64,000 nucleotides of DNA from Serratia inhibens. Its GTDB lineage: Bacteria > Pseudomonadota > Gammaproteobacteria > Enterobacterales > Enterobacteriaceae. The notes under the pieces are model-generated. The model was not told the origin of the DNA, made no database searches, and saw nothing but the letters and a program-made list of their open reading frames with translations. The stretch is from assembly GCF_003591175.1 (NCBI RefSeq), contig NZ_QYYG01000002.1, positions 248,001-312,000 of the forward strand, in the 5' to 3' direction. The position numbers and the translations under genes are program-made. Shown piece after piece: positions 15,895-25,062 of the stretch (positions are counted from its first letter, which is position 1; every line of letters starts with the position of its first letter).

Positions 15895-17457
15895 ATGACA
15901 CAGCAGCAACCGCAGGATGCCGATCTGCCGCACAAGGGTAAAAATTCCCCGTTATTATTTCAGGCTGGCGTGTTTGTCATCATCGTTGCCGCCACGCTGA
16001 TTCTGTTTAACGTCTGGCAAATCTGGAATGCGCATCAGCGCGATCTGAAAAGCGCCGAATATGAGTCCGCCAATCTGGCGCGCTCGTTGGCGCAACATGC
16101 CGATGACACTTTCTTGCAAGTCGACAGTACGCTGTCCGATCTGGCCGAACGCATTCAAACCGACGGGTTGGGCCAGGCGCAACAGTTGCGGCTGCAAAAG
16201 TTGATGCAAGGACAGGTCGGCAATCTGCCTCAGTTGCACGGTCTGTTTATTTATGATTCGCACGGCAGCTGGATAGTCACCTCCTCCGGAAGGTTCGTAC
16301 AGAACGCCAACAACGCTGACCGCGAGTATTTTAAATACCACCTTGAGCACAACAGCGATGCGATCTACATCGGCAAAGTGGTGCGCAGCCGTTCGACCGG
16401 CGATTTGATCATTCCGGTGTCGCGCCGTTTAAATAACCCGGACGGCAGTTTTGCCGGCGTGGTGCTGGCGACGCTGTACATCGATTATTTCCGCCAGTTT
16501 TACGACACCTTCGCGCTTAACAGCGACGCCGCGCTCAGCCTGCTGCTGGCAGACGGCACCATTCTCTACCGCCGCCCTTATTCCGCCGCTTCGATCGGTA
16601 AAAATATCTCTCAGGGTGTCTTGTTCCGCGAAATTCTGCCGCATTCCGAATTCGGTAACGCCACCATCACCTCGTTATACGACAAGGTGGAAAGGATTTA
16701 TGGCTATTCAAGGGTCAACCGCTATCCGCTGGTGATCACCGCCGGGCTGTCGAAAGAAGACGCGCTGGCCGACTGGCGCAACGATTCCGGGCTGTTTGTG
16801 GCCGGCGGGGCTATCCTGCTGGCCATTCTGCTGGCATTGGGGCTGGTGTTGATGCGGCAGATAAACCACAGCATGCGCACCGAGGCCGAGCTGATGCGCA
16901 CCCGCGATCAACTCACCAGCATCAACCTGCGGCTTGAAGAGCTGGCGCTGCTGGACGGCCTGACCGGGCTGGCCAACCGCCGCCAGTTTGATATCGCCTT
17001 AAAGAACGAACTGGCGCGCGCGGCGCGCAACTACCGCAGCGTGGCGCTGCTGATGCTGGATATCGACTATTTCAAGCAGTACAACGATATCTACGGCCAC
17101 GTCGCCGGCGACCAATGCTTGCAGCAGATCGGGCAAATGCTCAAAGGGCTGGCCAGCCGCAGCAATGACATCATGGCCCGCTACGGCGGCGAAGAAATGA
17201 GCATCATACTGCCGGACACCGACGCCCAGGGGGCACTGATTTTCGCCGAACGCGTGATGCAGGCGGTGCATGAACTGAAGATTCCACATCAGGGGAATCC
17301 GCAAGGCGTGATTACCCTCAGCATTGGCATCTGCGCCAAAGTGCCGCATATGTACAACGACACGCCAATTGGTTTTATCAATCTGGCGGACAGCGCGCTG
17401 TATCAGGCCAAAAAAGAGGGTAAAAACCGCATCGTCTGCAACAGCGCGGCGGTTTAA
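15895..17457 (+). CDS. Membrane diguanylate cyclase with periplasmic Cache sensor
   Basis: 520-aa enzyme making c-di-GMP from two GTP. Order: first transmembrane helix (residues ~20-44), periplasmic double-Cache-like domain to ~295, second helix (~300-322), short coiled linker, GGDEF domain (~355-515). The active-site loop is GGEEM at 431-435, so the last position is Met instead of Phe; metal- and GTP-binding Asp in LDIDYFKQYNDIYGH is present. The inhibitory I-site RxxD (RSND, 422-425) is intact five residues before the loop, predicting product inhibition. Not in an operon. It converges on paaZ with a shared hairpin between. Confidence 0.92.
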   Translation: MTQQQPQDADLPHKGKNSPLLFQAGVFVIIVAATLILFNVWQIWNAHQRDLKSAEYESANLARSLAQHADDTFLQVDSTLSDLAERIQTDGLGQAQQLRLQKLMQGQVGNLPQLHGLFIYDSHGSWIVTSSGRFVQNANNADREYFKYHLEHNSDAIYIGKVVRSRSTGDLIIPVSRRLNNPDGSFAGVVLATLYIDYFRQFYDTFALNSDAALSLLLADGTILYRRPYSAASIGKNISQGVLFREILPHSEFGNATITSLYDKVERIYGYSRVNRYPLVITAGLSKEDALADWRNDSGLFVAGGAILLAILLALGLVLMRQINHSMRTEAELMRTRDQLTSINLRLEELALLDGLTGLANRRQFDIALKNELARAARNYRSVALLMLDIDYFKQYNDIYGHVAGDQCLQQIGQMLKGLASRSNDIMARYGGEEMSIILPDTDAQGALIFAERVMQAVHELKIPHQGNPQGVITLSIGICAKVPHMYNDTPIGFINLADSALYQAKKEGKNRIVCNSAAV

Positions 17458-17478
17458 CCCGTTTTTAGCAACCATGAC

Positions 17479-17503
17479 GGGCCGGCGGCTACCTTGCCGG
17501 CCC
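17479..17503. terminator. Hairpin between diguanylate cyclase and paaZ
   Basis: GGGCCGGC (17479-17486)/GCCGGCCC (17496-17503), overlapping the last codons of paaZ. No clear T-run on the plus side, so it is a weak candidate. Confidence 0.4.
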
Positions 17504-19561
17504 CATATCGCCCTCCTGTCGTGCCACCAGAGTCAAAATGCTGTACAACGCAACGGCCTGCTGATGCTGATTCAACACCTGAACATCCCACACCACCACC
17601 CCATGCGGACGATCCTCCGCGGTTTTTTGCGGCTTGCGGATTTTCTTTTTGCAGGTCAGGCGCACCTGGAGCGTATCGCCGATCTTCACCGGTTCGATAA
17701 ACCGCAGGTTTTCCATGCCATAGTTGGCGATCACCGGACCCACACCGGGGTCGACAAACAACCCGGCGGCGGCGGAAACCACAAAGTAGCCGTGCGCCAC
17801 CCGCTCGCCAAACAGCGATTCGGCGGCGCCAATCTTGTCCATATGGGCATAGAAATGATCGCCGCTCAGGCAGGCAAAGTTAACGATATCGGCTTCGGTC
17901 ACGGTACGACGGGCGGTCAGCAGGCTTTCGCCCAATTGCAGCTGTTCAAAGTATTTGCGGAACGGATGAACCGGGTCCTCAATCACCGTCGCCCCGCGCA
18001 TCCACTCACGGCCAATAGCCGCCAACATCGCCGGGCTACCCTGGATGGCGGTGCGTTGCATATAGTGTTTCACCGCACGCAATCCCCCCAACTCTTCGCC
18101 TCCGCCGGCGCGCCCCGGCCCGCCGTGCATCAGCACCGGCAGCGGTGAACCGTGACCGGTAGATTCCGTTGCTGCGTGGCGATCCAGGATCAGCATGCGG
18201 CCATGAGCACAGGCGGTGGCGCGGATAAAGCGCGTCGCCAGCGCCTCATCGGCGGTGACCAGCGACCCCACCAGGCTGCCCTGGCCCAGCAGCGCCAGCT
18301 CAATCGCCTGTTCGGTCTGTTGATACGGCATCAGCGTCGCCACCGGCCCGAAAGCCTCGGTGCCATGTACCGCCTGATGCGAAAACGGATCGGCGCAATA
18401 CAGCAGCGTGGCCGGATAAAACGCGCCTTTCTGCACCCCTTCACCGGCCAACTCCAGCTTATCGAGCGCCGCGCCGCACAGCGGTTCGCAGCCGTGGTGC
18501 AACAAGAATTCCACCTTTTGCTGCACATCATCGCGCTGCTCGCGGCTGACCAGCGCCCCCATGCGCACCTGCTCCAGTTTGGGATCGCCCACCGTCACCC
18601 CGGCCAGCCGCTGCAGTAGCGCCTGTTGCACCTCAGCCACCCGCTTCGCCGGCACGATAATCCGCCGGATGGCGGTGCATTTCTGCCCGGCCTTGGCGGT
18701 CATTTCACGGCACACCTCCTTGATAAACAGCGCGAACTCCGGCATTTGCGGCGTGACGTCCTCCCCCAGCACGCAGCAGTTAAGCGAATCGGCCTCCATA
18801 GTGAAAGCGATAGATTTTGCCAGCAGGCGCGGGTGTGCACGCAGGTGTTGGCCGGTCTGCGCCGAGCCGGTGAAGGTCACCGCATCCTGATAATCCAGGT
18901 GTTCGAACATGTCGCCGATACCGCCGCACACCAACTGCAAAGCCCCCTCCGGCACCAGCCCGCTGTCGATAATCAGCCTGACCGTCGCCTGCGTCAGTTG
19001 CGCGGTGGCGGTAGCCGGTTTAATGATGGCCGGCATACCCGCCAGCCAGGTCGGCGCCAGTTTTTCCAGCATCCCCCAGCAGGGGAAGTTAAAGGCATTG
19101 ATATGCAGCGCCACGCCCGGTCGCGAGGTCAGTACATGGCGAGCAGCGAACTGCGCCTGTTTGGATAACGGAATCGGCTCGTCCTCCGGCCACAGGGTAT
19201 CGTCCGGCAGTTCACGTCCCGCCATGCCGGCATAGGCGAACAGCGTCGCGATACCGCCCTCGATGTCCACCCAGCCGTCGCTGCGCGTGGCGCCGGTCTG
19301 GTATGAAATCTCATACAACGCCTCTTTGTGCGCCAGCAGGTGTTTAGCCACTGCCTTCATCATTTGAGCGCGTTGCTGGAATGTCATCTGCGCCAGCGCC
19401 CTGCCGCCTTTATTGCGCGCATAGTCCAGGCTGGCGGCCAGCGGCAAGCCGTCGGAACAAACCTGATACAGCGGTTCGCCGGTAATGGCGTGATGGATTT
19501 CGCGGGCTTGCCCCTGGCCGAACACCCAGCCGCCAGAAAGGTAACTGTGTAACTGCTGCAT
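17489..19561 (-). CDS. paaZ: Bifunctional oxepin-CoA hydrolase / semialdehyde dehydrogenase PaaZ
   Basis: 690-aa fusion enzyme (E. coli PaaZ 681 aa). The C-terminal MaoC-like hydratase domain (~residues 530-690, with [14 protein letters not shown]) opens the oxepin-CoA ring. The N-terminal aldehyde dehydrogenase domain (~1-525) oxidises the resulting aldehyde with NADP+ to 3-oxo-5,6-dehydrosuberyl-CoA; it contains [27 protein letters not shown] and the catalytic Cys in [12 protein letters not shown]. The ATG at 19561 was chosen because GGAG lies 6 nt upstream, while the ATG at 19567 abuts it. It is divergent from paaA across a PaaX-operator region. Confidence 0.96.
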   Translation of the reverse strand: MQQLHSYLSGGWVFGQGQAREIHHAITGEPLYQVCSDGLPLAASLDYARNKGGRALAQMTFQQRAQMMKAVAKHLLAHKEALYEISYQTGATRSDGWVDIEGGIATLFAYAGMAGRELPDDTLWPEDEPIPLSKQAQFAARHVLTSRPGVALHINAFNFPCWGMLEKLAPTWLAGMPAIIKPATATAQLTQATVRLIIDSGLVPEGALQLVCGGIGDMFEHLDYQDAVTFTGSAQTGQHLRAHPRLLAKSIAFTMEADSLNCCVLGEDVTPQMPEFALFIKEVCREMTAKAGQKCTAIRRIIVPAKRVAEVQQALLQRLAGVTVGDPKLEQVRMGALVSREQRDDVQQKVEFLLHHGCEPLCGAALDKLELAGEGVQKGAFYPATLLYCADPFSHQAVHGTEAFGPVATLMPYQQTEQAIELALLGQGSLVGSLVTADEALATRFIRATACAHGRMLILDRHAATESTGHGSPLPVLMHGGPGRAGGGEELGGLRAVKHYMQRTAIQGSPAMLAAIGREWMRGATVIEDPVHPFRKYFEQLQLGESLLTARRTVTEADIVNFACLSGDHFYAHMDKIGAAESLFGERVAHGYFVVSAAAGLFVDPGVGPVIANYGMENLRFIEPVKIGDTLQVRLTCKKKIRKPQKTAEDRPHGVVVWDVQVLNQHQQAVALYSILTLVARQEGDMGPAR

Positions 19562-19572
19562 GTGCATCTCCG

Positions 19573-19612
19573 GAATTCATAAATTTACACTAGATAGCTT
19601 AATTGCGTATCA
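19573..19612. promoter_or_regulatory. Candidate PaaX operator in the paaZ leader
   Basis: Read from the paaZ strand: TGATAC-N28-GAATTC, ending next to the paaZ ribosome-binding site. It shares half-site sequence, spacing and position with the paaA-side operator (TGATTC-N28-GAATCA). A possible promoter, TCGACC-N17-TATGTG, lies just upstream of it. Confidence 0.5.
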
Positions 19613-19827
19613 CATATTGTCCAGTCTCTGTCGGGTCGACATTTAACAAAAACCAAACAGAATTACGGAAGCACAAGCCAAATACGTTGAAAAACAGGCT
19701 TTGGTTATTTTTATAAAATGATTAAAAACAATAAATTATAAATATCACTTGGGAGTGGCATCGCAAAACCATACAAAGGCCGTTTGATCTTTTTGTTATC
19801 AGTTTGTAGCCTTAAGGTGAAATAACG

Positions 19828-19867
19828 TGATTCACATTTTTATGTTTAATGTGAAAAATACGAATCA
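19828..19867. promoter_or_regulatory. Candidate PaaX operator upstream of paaA
   Basis: TGATTC-N28-GAATCA (extended by G and C on the outside), with a second palindrome inside it, TTCACATT (19831-19838)/AATGTGAA (19848-19855). PaaX of E. coli binds TGATTC...GAATCA-type inverted repeats at both paa promoters and is released by phenylacetyl-CoA. The site lies 13 nt upstream of the paaA start. The rest of the 319-bp divergent region is AT-rich, where CRP/IHF sites would be expected but were not pinned down. Confidence 0.75.
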
Positions 19868-19880
19868 CCAAGAGGCAAGC

Positions 19881-20819
19881 ATGATAACTGACGCGCAACA
19901 TCAGCAGCACTTCGACGACAAGATTGCGGCGGATACCGCCATCGAAGCCAAAGACTGGATGCCTGACGCCTATCGCCAAAACCTGATCCGCCAGATTGGC
20001 CAACACGCCCATTCCGAAGTGGTCGGCATGCTGCCGGAAGCCAACTGGCTGACGCGGGCGCCGACCCTGCGCCGCAAGGCGGTGTTGCTGGCCAAGGTGC
20101 AGGACGAAGCCGGACACGGTCTGTACCTGTACAGCGCCGCCGAAACTCTGGGCTGCTCGCGTCAGGAGATCTACCAAAAGATGCTCGACGGCAAAATGAA
20201 GTATTCCTCCATCTTCAACTACCCGACGCTCAACTGGGCCGATATCGGGGTGATCGGCTGGTTGGTCGACGGCGCAGCCATCGTCAATCAGGTGGCATTA
20301 TGCCGCGCCTCTTACGGCCCCTATGCGCGGGCAATGGTGAAAATTTGCAAAGAAGAGAGCTTCCACCAGCGCCAGGGTTACGAAGCGGCGATGGCGATGG
20401 CTAACGGCAGCGAGCAGCAGAAAGCGATGCTGCAGGACGCCATTAACCGGTTCTGGTGGCCGGTGCTGATGATGTTCGGCCCGAGCGATACCGACTCGCC
20501 ACACAGTGCGCAGAGCATGGCGTGGAAGATCAAACGCCACAGCAATGACGAGCTGCGGCAGAAGTTTGTCGACAATACCGTGCCGCAGTTGGAAGCGCTG
20601 GGCATGACCGCACCCGATGCCGATTTGGCCTGGGACGAAGCCGCCGGTCACTACCGCTTCGGCGCTATCGACTGGAGCGAGTTGTACGAGGTGATCAAAG
20701 GGCGCGGGCAATGCAACCACGAACGCCTGCAAGCCAAACGCCGCGCCTGGGACGACGGCGCCTGGGTGCGTGAAGGCGCGTTGGCCCACGCGAAGAAAAA
20801 CGCCGCCACCGCCGCATAG
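19881..20819 (+). CDS. paaA: Ring-1,2-phenylacetyl-CoA epoxidase, catalytic subunit PaaA
   Basis: 312-aa catalytic subunit of the multicomponent epoxidase that inserts one O atom into the ring of phenylacetyl-CoA. Bacterial diiron carboxylate ligands are visible as the two helix pairs with [10 protein letters not shown] and EESFHQRQG. Sequence follows E. coli PaaA almost throughout. The ATG at 19881 with GAGG five bases upstream was chosen; the frame opens at 19827 but that start would lie inside the PaaX operator. First gene of the paaA-K operon (16 nt to paaB). Confidence 0.97.
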   Translation: MITDAQHQQHFDDKIAADTAIEAKDWMPDAYRQNLIRQIGQHAHSEVVGMLPEANWLTRAPTLRRKAVLLAKVQDEAGHGLYLYSAAETLGCSRQEIYQKMLDGKMKYSSIFNYPTLNWADIGVIGWLVDGAAIVNQVALCRASYGPYARAMVKICKEESFHQRQGYEAAMAMANGSEQQKAMLQDAINRFWWPVLMMFGPSDTDSPHSAQSMAWKIKRHSNDELRQKFVDNTVPQLEALGMTAPDADLAWDEAAGHYRFGAIDWSELYEVIKGRGQCNHERLQAKRRAWDDGAWVREGALAHAKKNAATAA

Positions 20820-20834
20820 ATTAAGGAATCGAAA

Positions 20835-21122
20835 ATGACTCACGCTGAATGGCCGCTGTATGAAGTGTTTATTCGCAGCAAGCAAGGGTTGGCACACCGC
20901 CATGTCGGCAGCCTGCACGCCGCCGATGACCAAATGGCGCTGGAAAATGCTCGCGATGCCTATACCCGGCGCAGCGAAGGCTGCTCAATCTGGGTGGTGC
21001 AATCCAGCCATCTGATCGCTTCGCAGCCGGAAGATCGCGGGGCGTTCTTCGATCCGTCCGATGACAAGATCTACCGTCACCCGACGTTCTACACCATTCC
21101 CGACGGCATCAAGAACATGTAG
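20835..21122 (+). CDS. paaB: Phenylacetyl-CoA epoxidase subunit PaaB
   Basis: 95-aa small subunit needed for epoxidase activity, structurally bridging PaaAC heterodimers. Recognised from WPLYEVFIRSKQGLAHRHVGSLHAADDQMALENARDAYTRR and the C-terminal HPTFYTIPDGIKNM. AAGGA precedes the ATG. It sits between paaA and paaC with short spacers (16 and 8 nt). Confidence 0.96.
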   Translation: MTHAEWPLYEVFIRSKQGLAHRHVGSLHAADDQMALENARDAYTRRSEGCSIWVVQSSHLIASQPEDRGAFFDPSDDKIYRHPTFYTIPDGIKNM

Positions 21123-21130
21123 AGGCGGCC

Positions 21131-21889
21131 ATGACCTTTAACGATCCGCGAATCACCTATGTACTGCGTCAGAGCGATACGCCGCTGATCCTCGCCCAGC
21201 GGCTGTGTGCCTGGTGTGGCCACGCGCCGGAGCTGGAGATCGATCTGGCGCTGGCGAATATCGGCCTGGATCTGCTCGGGCAGGCGCGCCATTTTCTCGG
21301 CTATGCCGCCGAACTGGCCGGGCCGCAATACGGCGAAGATCGCCTGGCCTTTGGCCGCGACGAGCGCGAATTCCATAACCTGCTGCTGGCGGAACAGCCG
21401 AACGGCGGTTTCAACGACACCCTGGTGCGGCAGTTTTTGCTCGACGCCTACCACGTACAGTTGCATCAGGCGCTAAGCAGCAGCCGTGACCCACAGCTGG
21501 CCGCCATCGCCGCCAAATCGCTGAAAGAGGCGGATTATCACCTGCGCTTCAGCCGCGGCTGGGTGATTCGCCTGGGCGACGGCAACGCAGTCAGCCATCA
21601 AAAAATTCAGCAGGCGCTGGATAACCTGTGGCGCTTTACCGCCGAACTGTTCCATGCCGATGACCTCGAGCTCGAATTGGCGGAACAGGGTATCGCCGCC
21701 GATCCGCGTCAACTTGAGGCACCCTGGCGGGCGCTGGTGAACGACACGCTGCACCGGGCCACCCTGACGTTGCCGGCGGAACAGGCGTTTCGCCACGGCG
21801 GCAAACAGGGGCGGCACAGCGAACATCTCGGCCCGCTGCTGGCAGAAATGCAGTTTCTGCAGCGCGCCTACCCCAACAGCAACTGGTAA
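21131..21889 (+). CDS. paaC: Phenylacetyl-CoA epoxidase structural subunit PaaC
   Basis: 252-aa ferritin-like partner of PaaA. The fold is shared with PaaA but the diiron ligands are degenerate, consistent with a structural role. Recognised from IDLALANIGLDLLGQARHFLGYAAEL, YHVQLHQALSSS and LKEADYHLRFSRGWVIRLGDG. GGCGG/AGAGG precedes the start. Cotranscribed with paaB and paaD. Confidence 0.96.
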   Translation: MTFNDPRITYVLRQSDTPLILAQRLCAWCGHAPELEIDLALANIGLDLLGQARHFLGYAAELAGPQYGEDRLAFGRDEREFHNLLLAEQPNGGFNDTLVRQFLLDAYHVQLHQALSSSRDPQLAAIAAKSLKEADYHLRFSRGWVIRLGDGNAVSHQKIQQALDNLWRFTAELFHADDLELELAEQGIAADPRQLEAPWRALVNDTLHRATLTLPAEQAFRHGGKQGRHSEHLGPLLAEMQFLQRAYPNSNW

Positions 21890-21899
21890 AGAGGACGCC

Positions 21900-22397
21900 A
21901 TGAACATCACCCGGCTGCAGGCCGCCGAGATCCCGCAAATCTGGCACTGCCTGCAACAGATCAGCGATCCGGAACTGCCGGTGCTGTCGATCACCGATCT
22001 GGGCATGGTGCGCGATGTCGAGCCGGACGGCGCGGGCTGGCGCATTACCTTTACGCCGACCTACTCCGGCTGCCCCGCTACCGAATTCCTGCTCGACGCC
22101 ATCAAGCAGCGGCTGACCGAAGCCGGTTTCAGCCCGGTAAAGGTGACCATTCGCCTCAGCCCGGCCTGGACCACCGACTGGATGAATGCGGCTGCGCGTG
22201 CGCGGTTGCGGGAGTACGGTGTCGCGCCGCCGCAGGGCCACACCTGCGATAAACCCGAGATCCACGGCCCGGTGCCCTGCCCGCGTTGCGGCAGCACCCA
22301 CAGCGAAAAAATCAGCGAGTTCGGCTCCACCGCCTGCAAGGCACTGTACCGCTGCTGCGAGTGCCGGGAACCGTTCGACTATTTCAAATGCATATAG
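21900..22397 (+). CDS. paaD: PaaD, Fe-S maturation factor of the epoxidase
   Basis: 165-aa MIP18/SufT-type protein (DUF59 domain, residues ~1-95) with a C-terminal cysteine cluster CPRCGS...CC.C that probably binds metal. PaaD is required for epoxidase activity in vivo and is thought to help Fe-S or diiron assembly. Recognised by IPQIWHCLQQISDPELPVLSITDLGMVRDV. Starts 10 nt after paaC with AGAGGA upstream. Confidence 0.95.
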   Translation: MNITRLQAAEIPQIWHCLQQISDPELPVLSITDLGMVRDVEPDGAGWRITFTPTYSGCPATEFLLDAIKQRLTEAGFSPVKVTIRLSPAWTTDWMNAAARARLREYGVAPPQGHTCDKPEIHGPVPCPRCGSTHSEKISEFGSTACKALYRCCECREPFDYFKCI

Positions 22398-22423
22398 GCT
22401 GCGTCCTGCCATTGGAGAACACC

Positions 22424-23482
22424 ATGACGGTCTTCCATCGCCTTAACGTCGCCGCCATCGAGCGCGAAACGCCGGACGCCGTGGCCATTACGCTACGCGT
22501 ACCCGACGATTTGAAAAACCATTACCGCTATACCCCCGGCCAGCACCTGACGTTAAAGGCGCAGGTCAACGGCGAAGAACTGCGCCGTTGTTATTCCATT
22601 TGCAGCGCCCCGCAGGAAGGCTTGCTGCAGATCGGCGTCAAAGCGATACATCGGGGCCGTTTCTCCTCGTTCGTCAACCAAATGCTGAAAGTCGGCGACG
22701 CGCTGGAGGTCATGGTGCCGCAGGGACGTTTCGGCTATCAGCCGCAGGCGGAAAACTGCGGCAACTATCTGGCGATTGCCGCCGGTTCCGGCATCACGCC
22801 GATGCTGTCGATCATCAAGGCCACGCTGCAACTGGAAGCCAACAGCCGCTTCACGCTGATCTACGGCAACCGCAGCAGCCGCTCGGTGATGTTCAAAGAG
22901 GCGTTGAGCGACCTGAAAAACCGCTATCCGCAGCGCTTCCAGCCGCTGTACCTGTTCAGCCAGGAGAGCCTCGACAGCCCGCTGCTCAGCGGCCGTATCG
23001 ATCGCGAACGCCTGACGGCTATCGGCGGCGCACTGCTGGATTATCGCGACTACGACCACGCCTTTATCTGCGGACCGGAGGCGATGATGGACGACGCGCA
23101 AACCGTGCTGGAACAGGCCGGCGTACCGGCCGCGCATATTCACAGCGAACGCTTTAACACCAGCGGCATTGCCGCCCGCCCACCCAACGACGGCAGCCGC
23201 AACGCCACCCGGGTGGAGATCCTGCTCGATGGCCGCCGTTTGAATATCGAGGTTGGCGCACAGGACGACAGCATTCTGGACGCGGCGCTGCGTCAGGGCG
23301 CTGACCTGCCCTACGCCTGCAAAGGCGGGGTGTGCGCCACCTGCAAGTGCCGGCTGAAAGCCGGCCAGGTGGAAATGGGCGTCAACTACAGCCTGGAGCC
23401 GGATCAGTTGGCGGCGGGCTACGTATTGAGCTGCCAGTCGTGGCCGCGCGGTGACGGCGTGGTGTTGGACTTTGACGTATAG
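22424..23482 (+). CDS. paaE: Phenylacetyl-CoA epoxidase reductase PaaE
   Basis: 352-aa electron-transfer subunit delivering electrons from NADPH to PaaA. Domains in order: FAD-binding (YTPGQHLTL, RRCYSICSAP), NAD-binding (AIAAGSGITPMLSIIK, YGNRS), and a C-terminal plant-type [2Fe-2S] ferredoxin domain with CKGGVCATCKC plus a distal Cys (LSCQSW). The ATG at 22424 with TTGGAGA upstream begins at the family N-terminus; the frame opens 46 codons earlier inside paaD. Confidence 0.96.
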   Translation: MTVFHRLNVAAIERETPDAVAITLRVPDDLKNHYRYTPGQHLTLKAQVNGEELRRCYSICSAPQEGLLQIGVKAIHRGRFSSFVNQMLKVGDALEVMVPQGRFGYQPQAENCGNYLAIAAGSGITPMLSIIKATLQLEANSRFTLIYGNRSSRSVMFKEALSDLKNRYPQRFQPLYLFSQESLDSPLLSGRIDRERLTAIGGALLDYRDYDHAFICGPEAMMDDAQTVLEQAGVPAAHIHSERFNTSGIAARPPNDGSRNATRVEILLDGRRLNIEVGAQDDSILDAALRQGADLPYACKGGVCATCKCRLKAGQVEMGVNYSLEPDQLAAGYVLSCQSWPRGDGVVLDFDV

Positions 23483-23491
23483 GAGCCGGTA

Positions 23492-24265
23492 ATGGAAACC
23501 CCTTTGATCTTGCAGCAACAGCGGCTGCGCGTGGTAACCCTGACGCTGCATCGCCCGGAAGCGCGTAACGCCCTGAGCACTCCTTGCCTGGAACAGCTGG
23601 TGCATCGGCTGGAACAGGCCGATGCCGACCCAGGCGTGGGCGCGGTGGTGATTGCCGGTGCAGCGCGCTTCTTCGCTGCGGGTGCCGATCTGCGGGAACT
23701 GCAACAGCAGGACCTGCCCGCAGCACTGACGGATCGCCGCCCGTTGCTGTGGCAACGGTTGGCACAGTTCAGTAAACCGCTGCTGGCGGCGGTGAACGGC
23801 TACGCGCTCGGTGCCGGCTGCGAGCTGGCGCTGGCTTGCGACATCATTATCTGCGGCGAAAGCGCCCGCTTTGGCTTGCCGGAAATCACCCTCGGCCTGA
23901 TGCCGGGAGCGGGCGGCACTCAACGCTTGATTCGCTGCGTCGGGAAATCCCTGGCCTGCCAGATGGTGTTGACCGGTGAAGCCATCAACGCCGCCCGCGC
24001 ACTGCAAGCCGGGCTGGTCAGTGAAGTGTGCGTCGACGCGCTGACGCTGGAACGCGCTCAACAGATCGCCGAACGCATCAGCTTACAGGCCCCGTTGGCG
24101 CTGCGTGCCGCCAGGCAGGCGCTGAAACAGGCGGAAGAAATCGGCCTCAGCCAGGGGCTGACCTTTGAGCGCCAGCAGTTTGTCGCACTGGCCGCCACCG
24201 ACGATCGTCGCGAAGGCATCGCCGCCTTCTTCGAAAAACGTACGCCAAACTATCAGGGGCGCTGA
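23492..24265 (+). CDS. paaF: 2,3-dehydroadipyl-CoA hydratase PaaF
   Basis: 257-aa crotonase-family enzyme hydrating 2,3-dehydroadipyl-CoA to 3-hydroxyadipyl-CoA. The oxyanion-hole regions are AARFFAAGADLREL and NGYALGAGCELALACDI. The hydratase glutamate in GLPEITLGLMPGAGGTQRL is present. GGAG precedes the start; 9 nt from paaE and 3 nt before paaG, so tightly coupled. Confidence 0.95.
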   Translation: METPLILQQQRLRVVTLTLHRPEARNALSTPCLEQLVHRLEQADADPGVGAVVIAGAARFFAAGADLRELQQQDLPAALTDRRPLLWQRLAQFSKPLLAAVNGYALGAGCELALACDIIICGESARFGLPEITLGLMPGAGGTQRLIRCVGKSLACQMVLTGEAINAARALQAGLVSEVCVDALTLERAQQIAERISLQAPLALRAARQALKQAEEIGLSQGLTFERQQFVALAATDDRREGIAAFFEKRTPNYQGR

Positions 24266-24268
24266 TTT

Positions 24269-25060
24269 ATGGATAACGCATTGATTCTCACCCACCTCGA
24301 TGCCGGGGTGCTGACCCTGACCCTCAACCGGCCGGACCGGCTGAACAGCTTTAACGACGAGATGCACCACCAGCTCAGCGAGGCGCTGACCCGCGCCGAA
24401 CGTGACGACGAGGTGCGCTGCCTGCTGATCACCGGGGCCGGACGCGGTTTTTGCGCCGGGCAAGACCTCAACGATCGTAACGTCAGCGTTGAACAGCAGG
24501 CACCGGACCTCGGCCTGTCGGTCGAACGTTTTTATAACCCGTTGATCCGCCGTCTGACCGCATTGCCCAAACCGATAGTCTGTGCCGTCAACGGCGTGGC
24601 GGCGGGCGCCGGGGCCGCGCTGGCGCTGGCCTGCGATATCGTGATCGCCGCCGACAACGCCAGCTTTATCCAGTCATTCTGCCGCCTGGGGCTGGTGCCG
24701 GACTCCGGCGGCAGCTGGTTCCTGCCGCGTCTGGCGGGCCATGCCCGCGCCATGGGCATGGCGCTGCTGGGCGACAAGGTCAGCGCACAGCAGGCGCTGG
24801 AATGGGGCATGATCTGGCAGGTGGTGGCCGCAGGCGAATTAGCCGACCATACCCAAACGCTGGCGCGGCATCTGGCCACCCAGCCAACCTACGGACTGGG
24901 GCTGATTAAAAAAGCCCTCTACAGTTCGGCGACCAACAGCCTCGATCAACAGCTCGATCTGGAGCGCGATCTTCAGCGTCTCGGCGGCCGCAGCGACGAT
25001 TATCGTGAAGGCGTCAGCGCCTTCTTCGCCAAACGCACGCCTAATTTCAGCGGGAAATAA
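24269..25060 (+). CDS. paaG: 1,2-epoxyphenylacetyl-CoA isomerase PaaG
   Basis: 263-aa crotonase-fold isomerase converting the ring epoxide to oxepin-CoA and also moving the double bond of dehydroadipyl-CoA. Key stretches: LNRPDRLNSFNDEMH, GAGRGFCAGQDLNDRNV and CRLGLVPDSGGSWFLPRL, where the catalytic Asp replaces the hydratase Glu. Three nt follow paaF and two nt precede paaH. Confidence 0.95.
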   Translation: MDNALILTHLDAGVLTLTLNRPDRLNSFNDEMHHQLSEALTRAERDDEVRCLLITGAGRGFCAGQDLNDRNVSVEQQAPDLGLSVERFYNPLIRRLTALPKPIVCAVNGVAAGAGAALALACDIVIAADNASFIQSFCRLGLVPDSGGSWFLPRLAGHARAMGMALLGDKVSAQQALEWGMIWQVVAAGELADHTQTLARHLATQPTYGLGLIKKALYSSATNSLDQQLDLERDLQRLGGRSDDYREGVSAFFAKRTPNFSGK

Positions 25061-25062
25061 TC

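Noticed and set aside
22553..24061. 502-codon open frame antisense to paaE/paaF
   Set aside because: Shadow of GC-rich coding sequence; protein composition is low-complexity His/Gln/Ala-rich and the sense strand is well explained.
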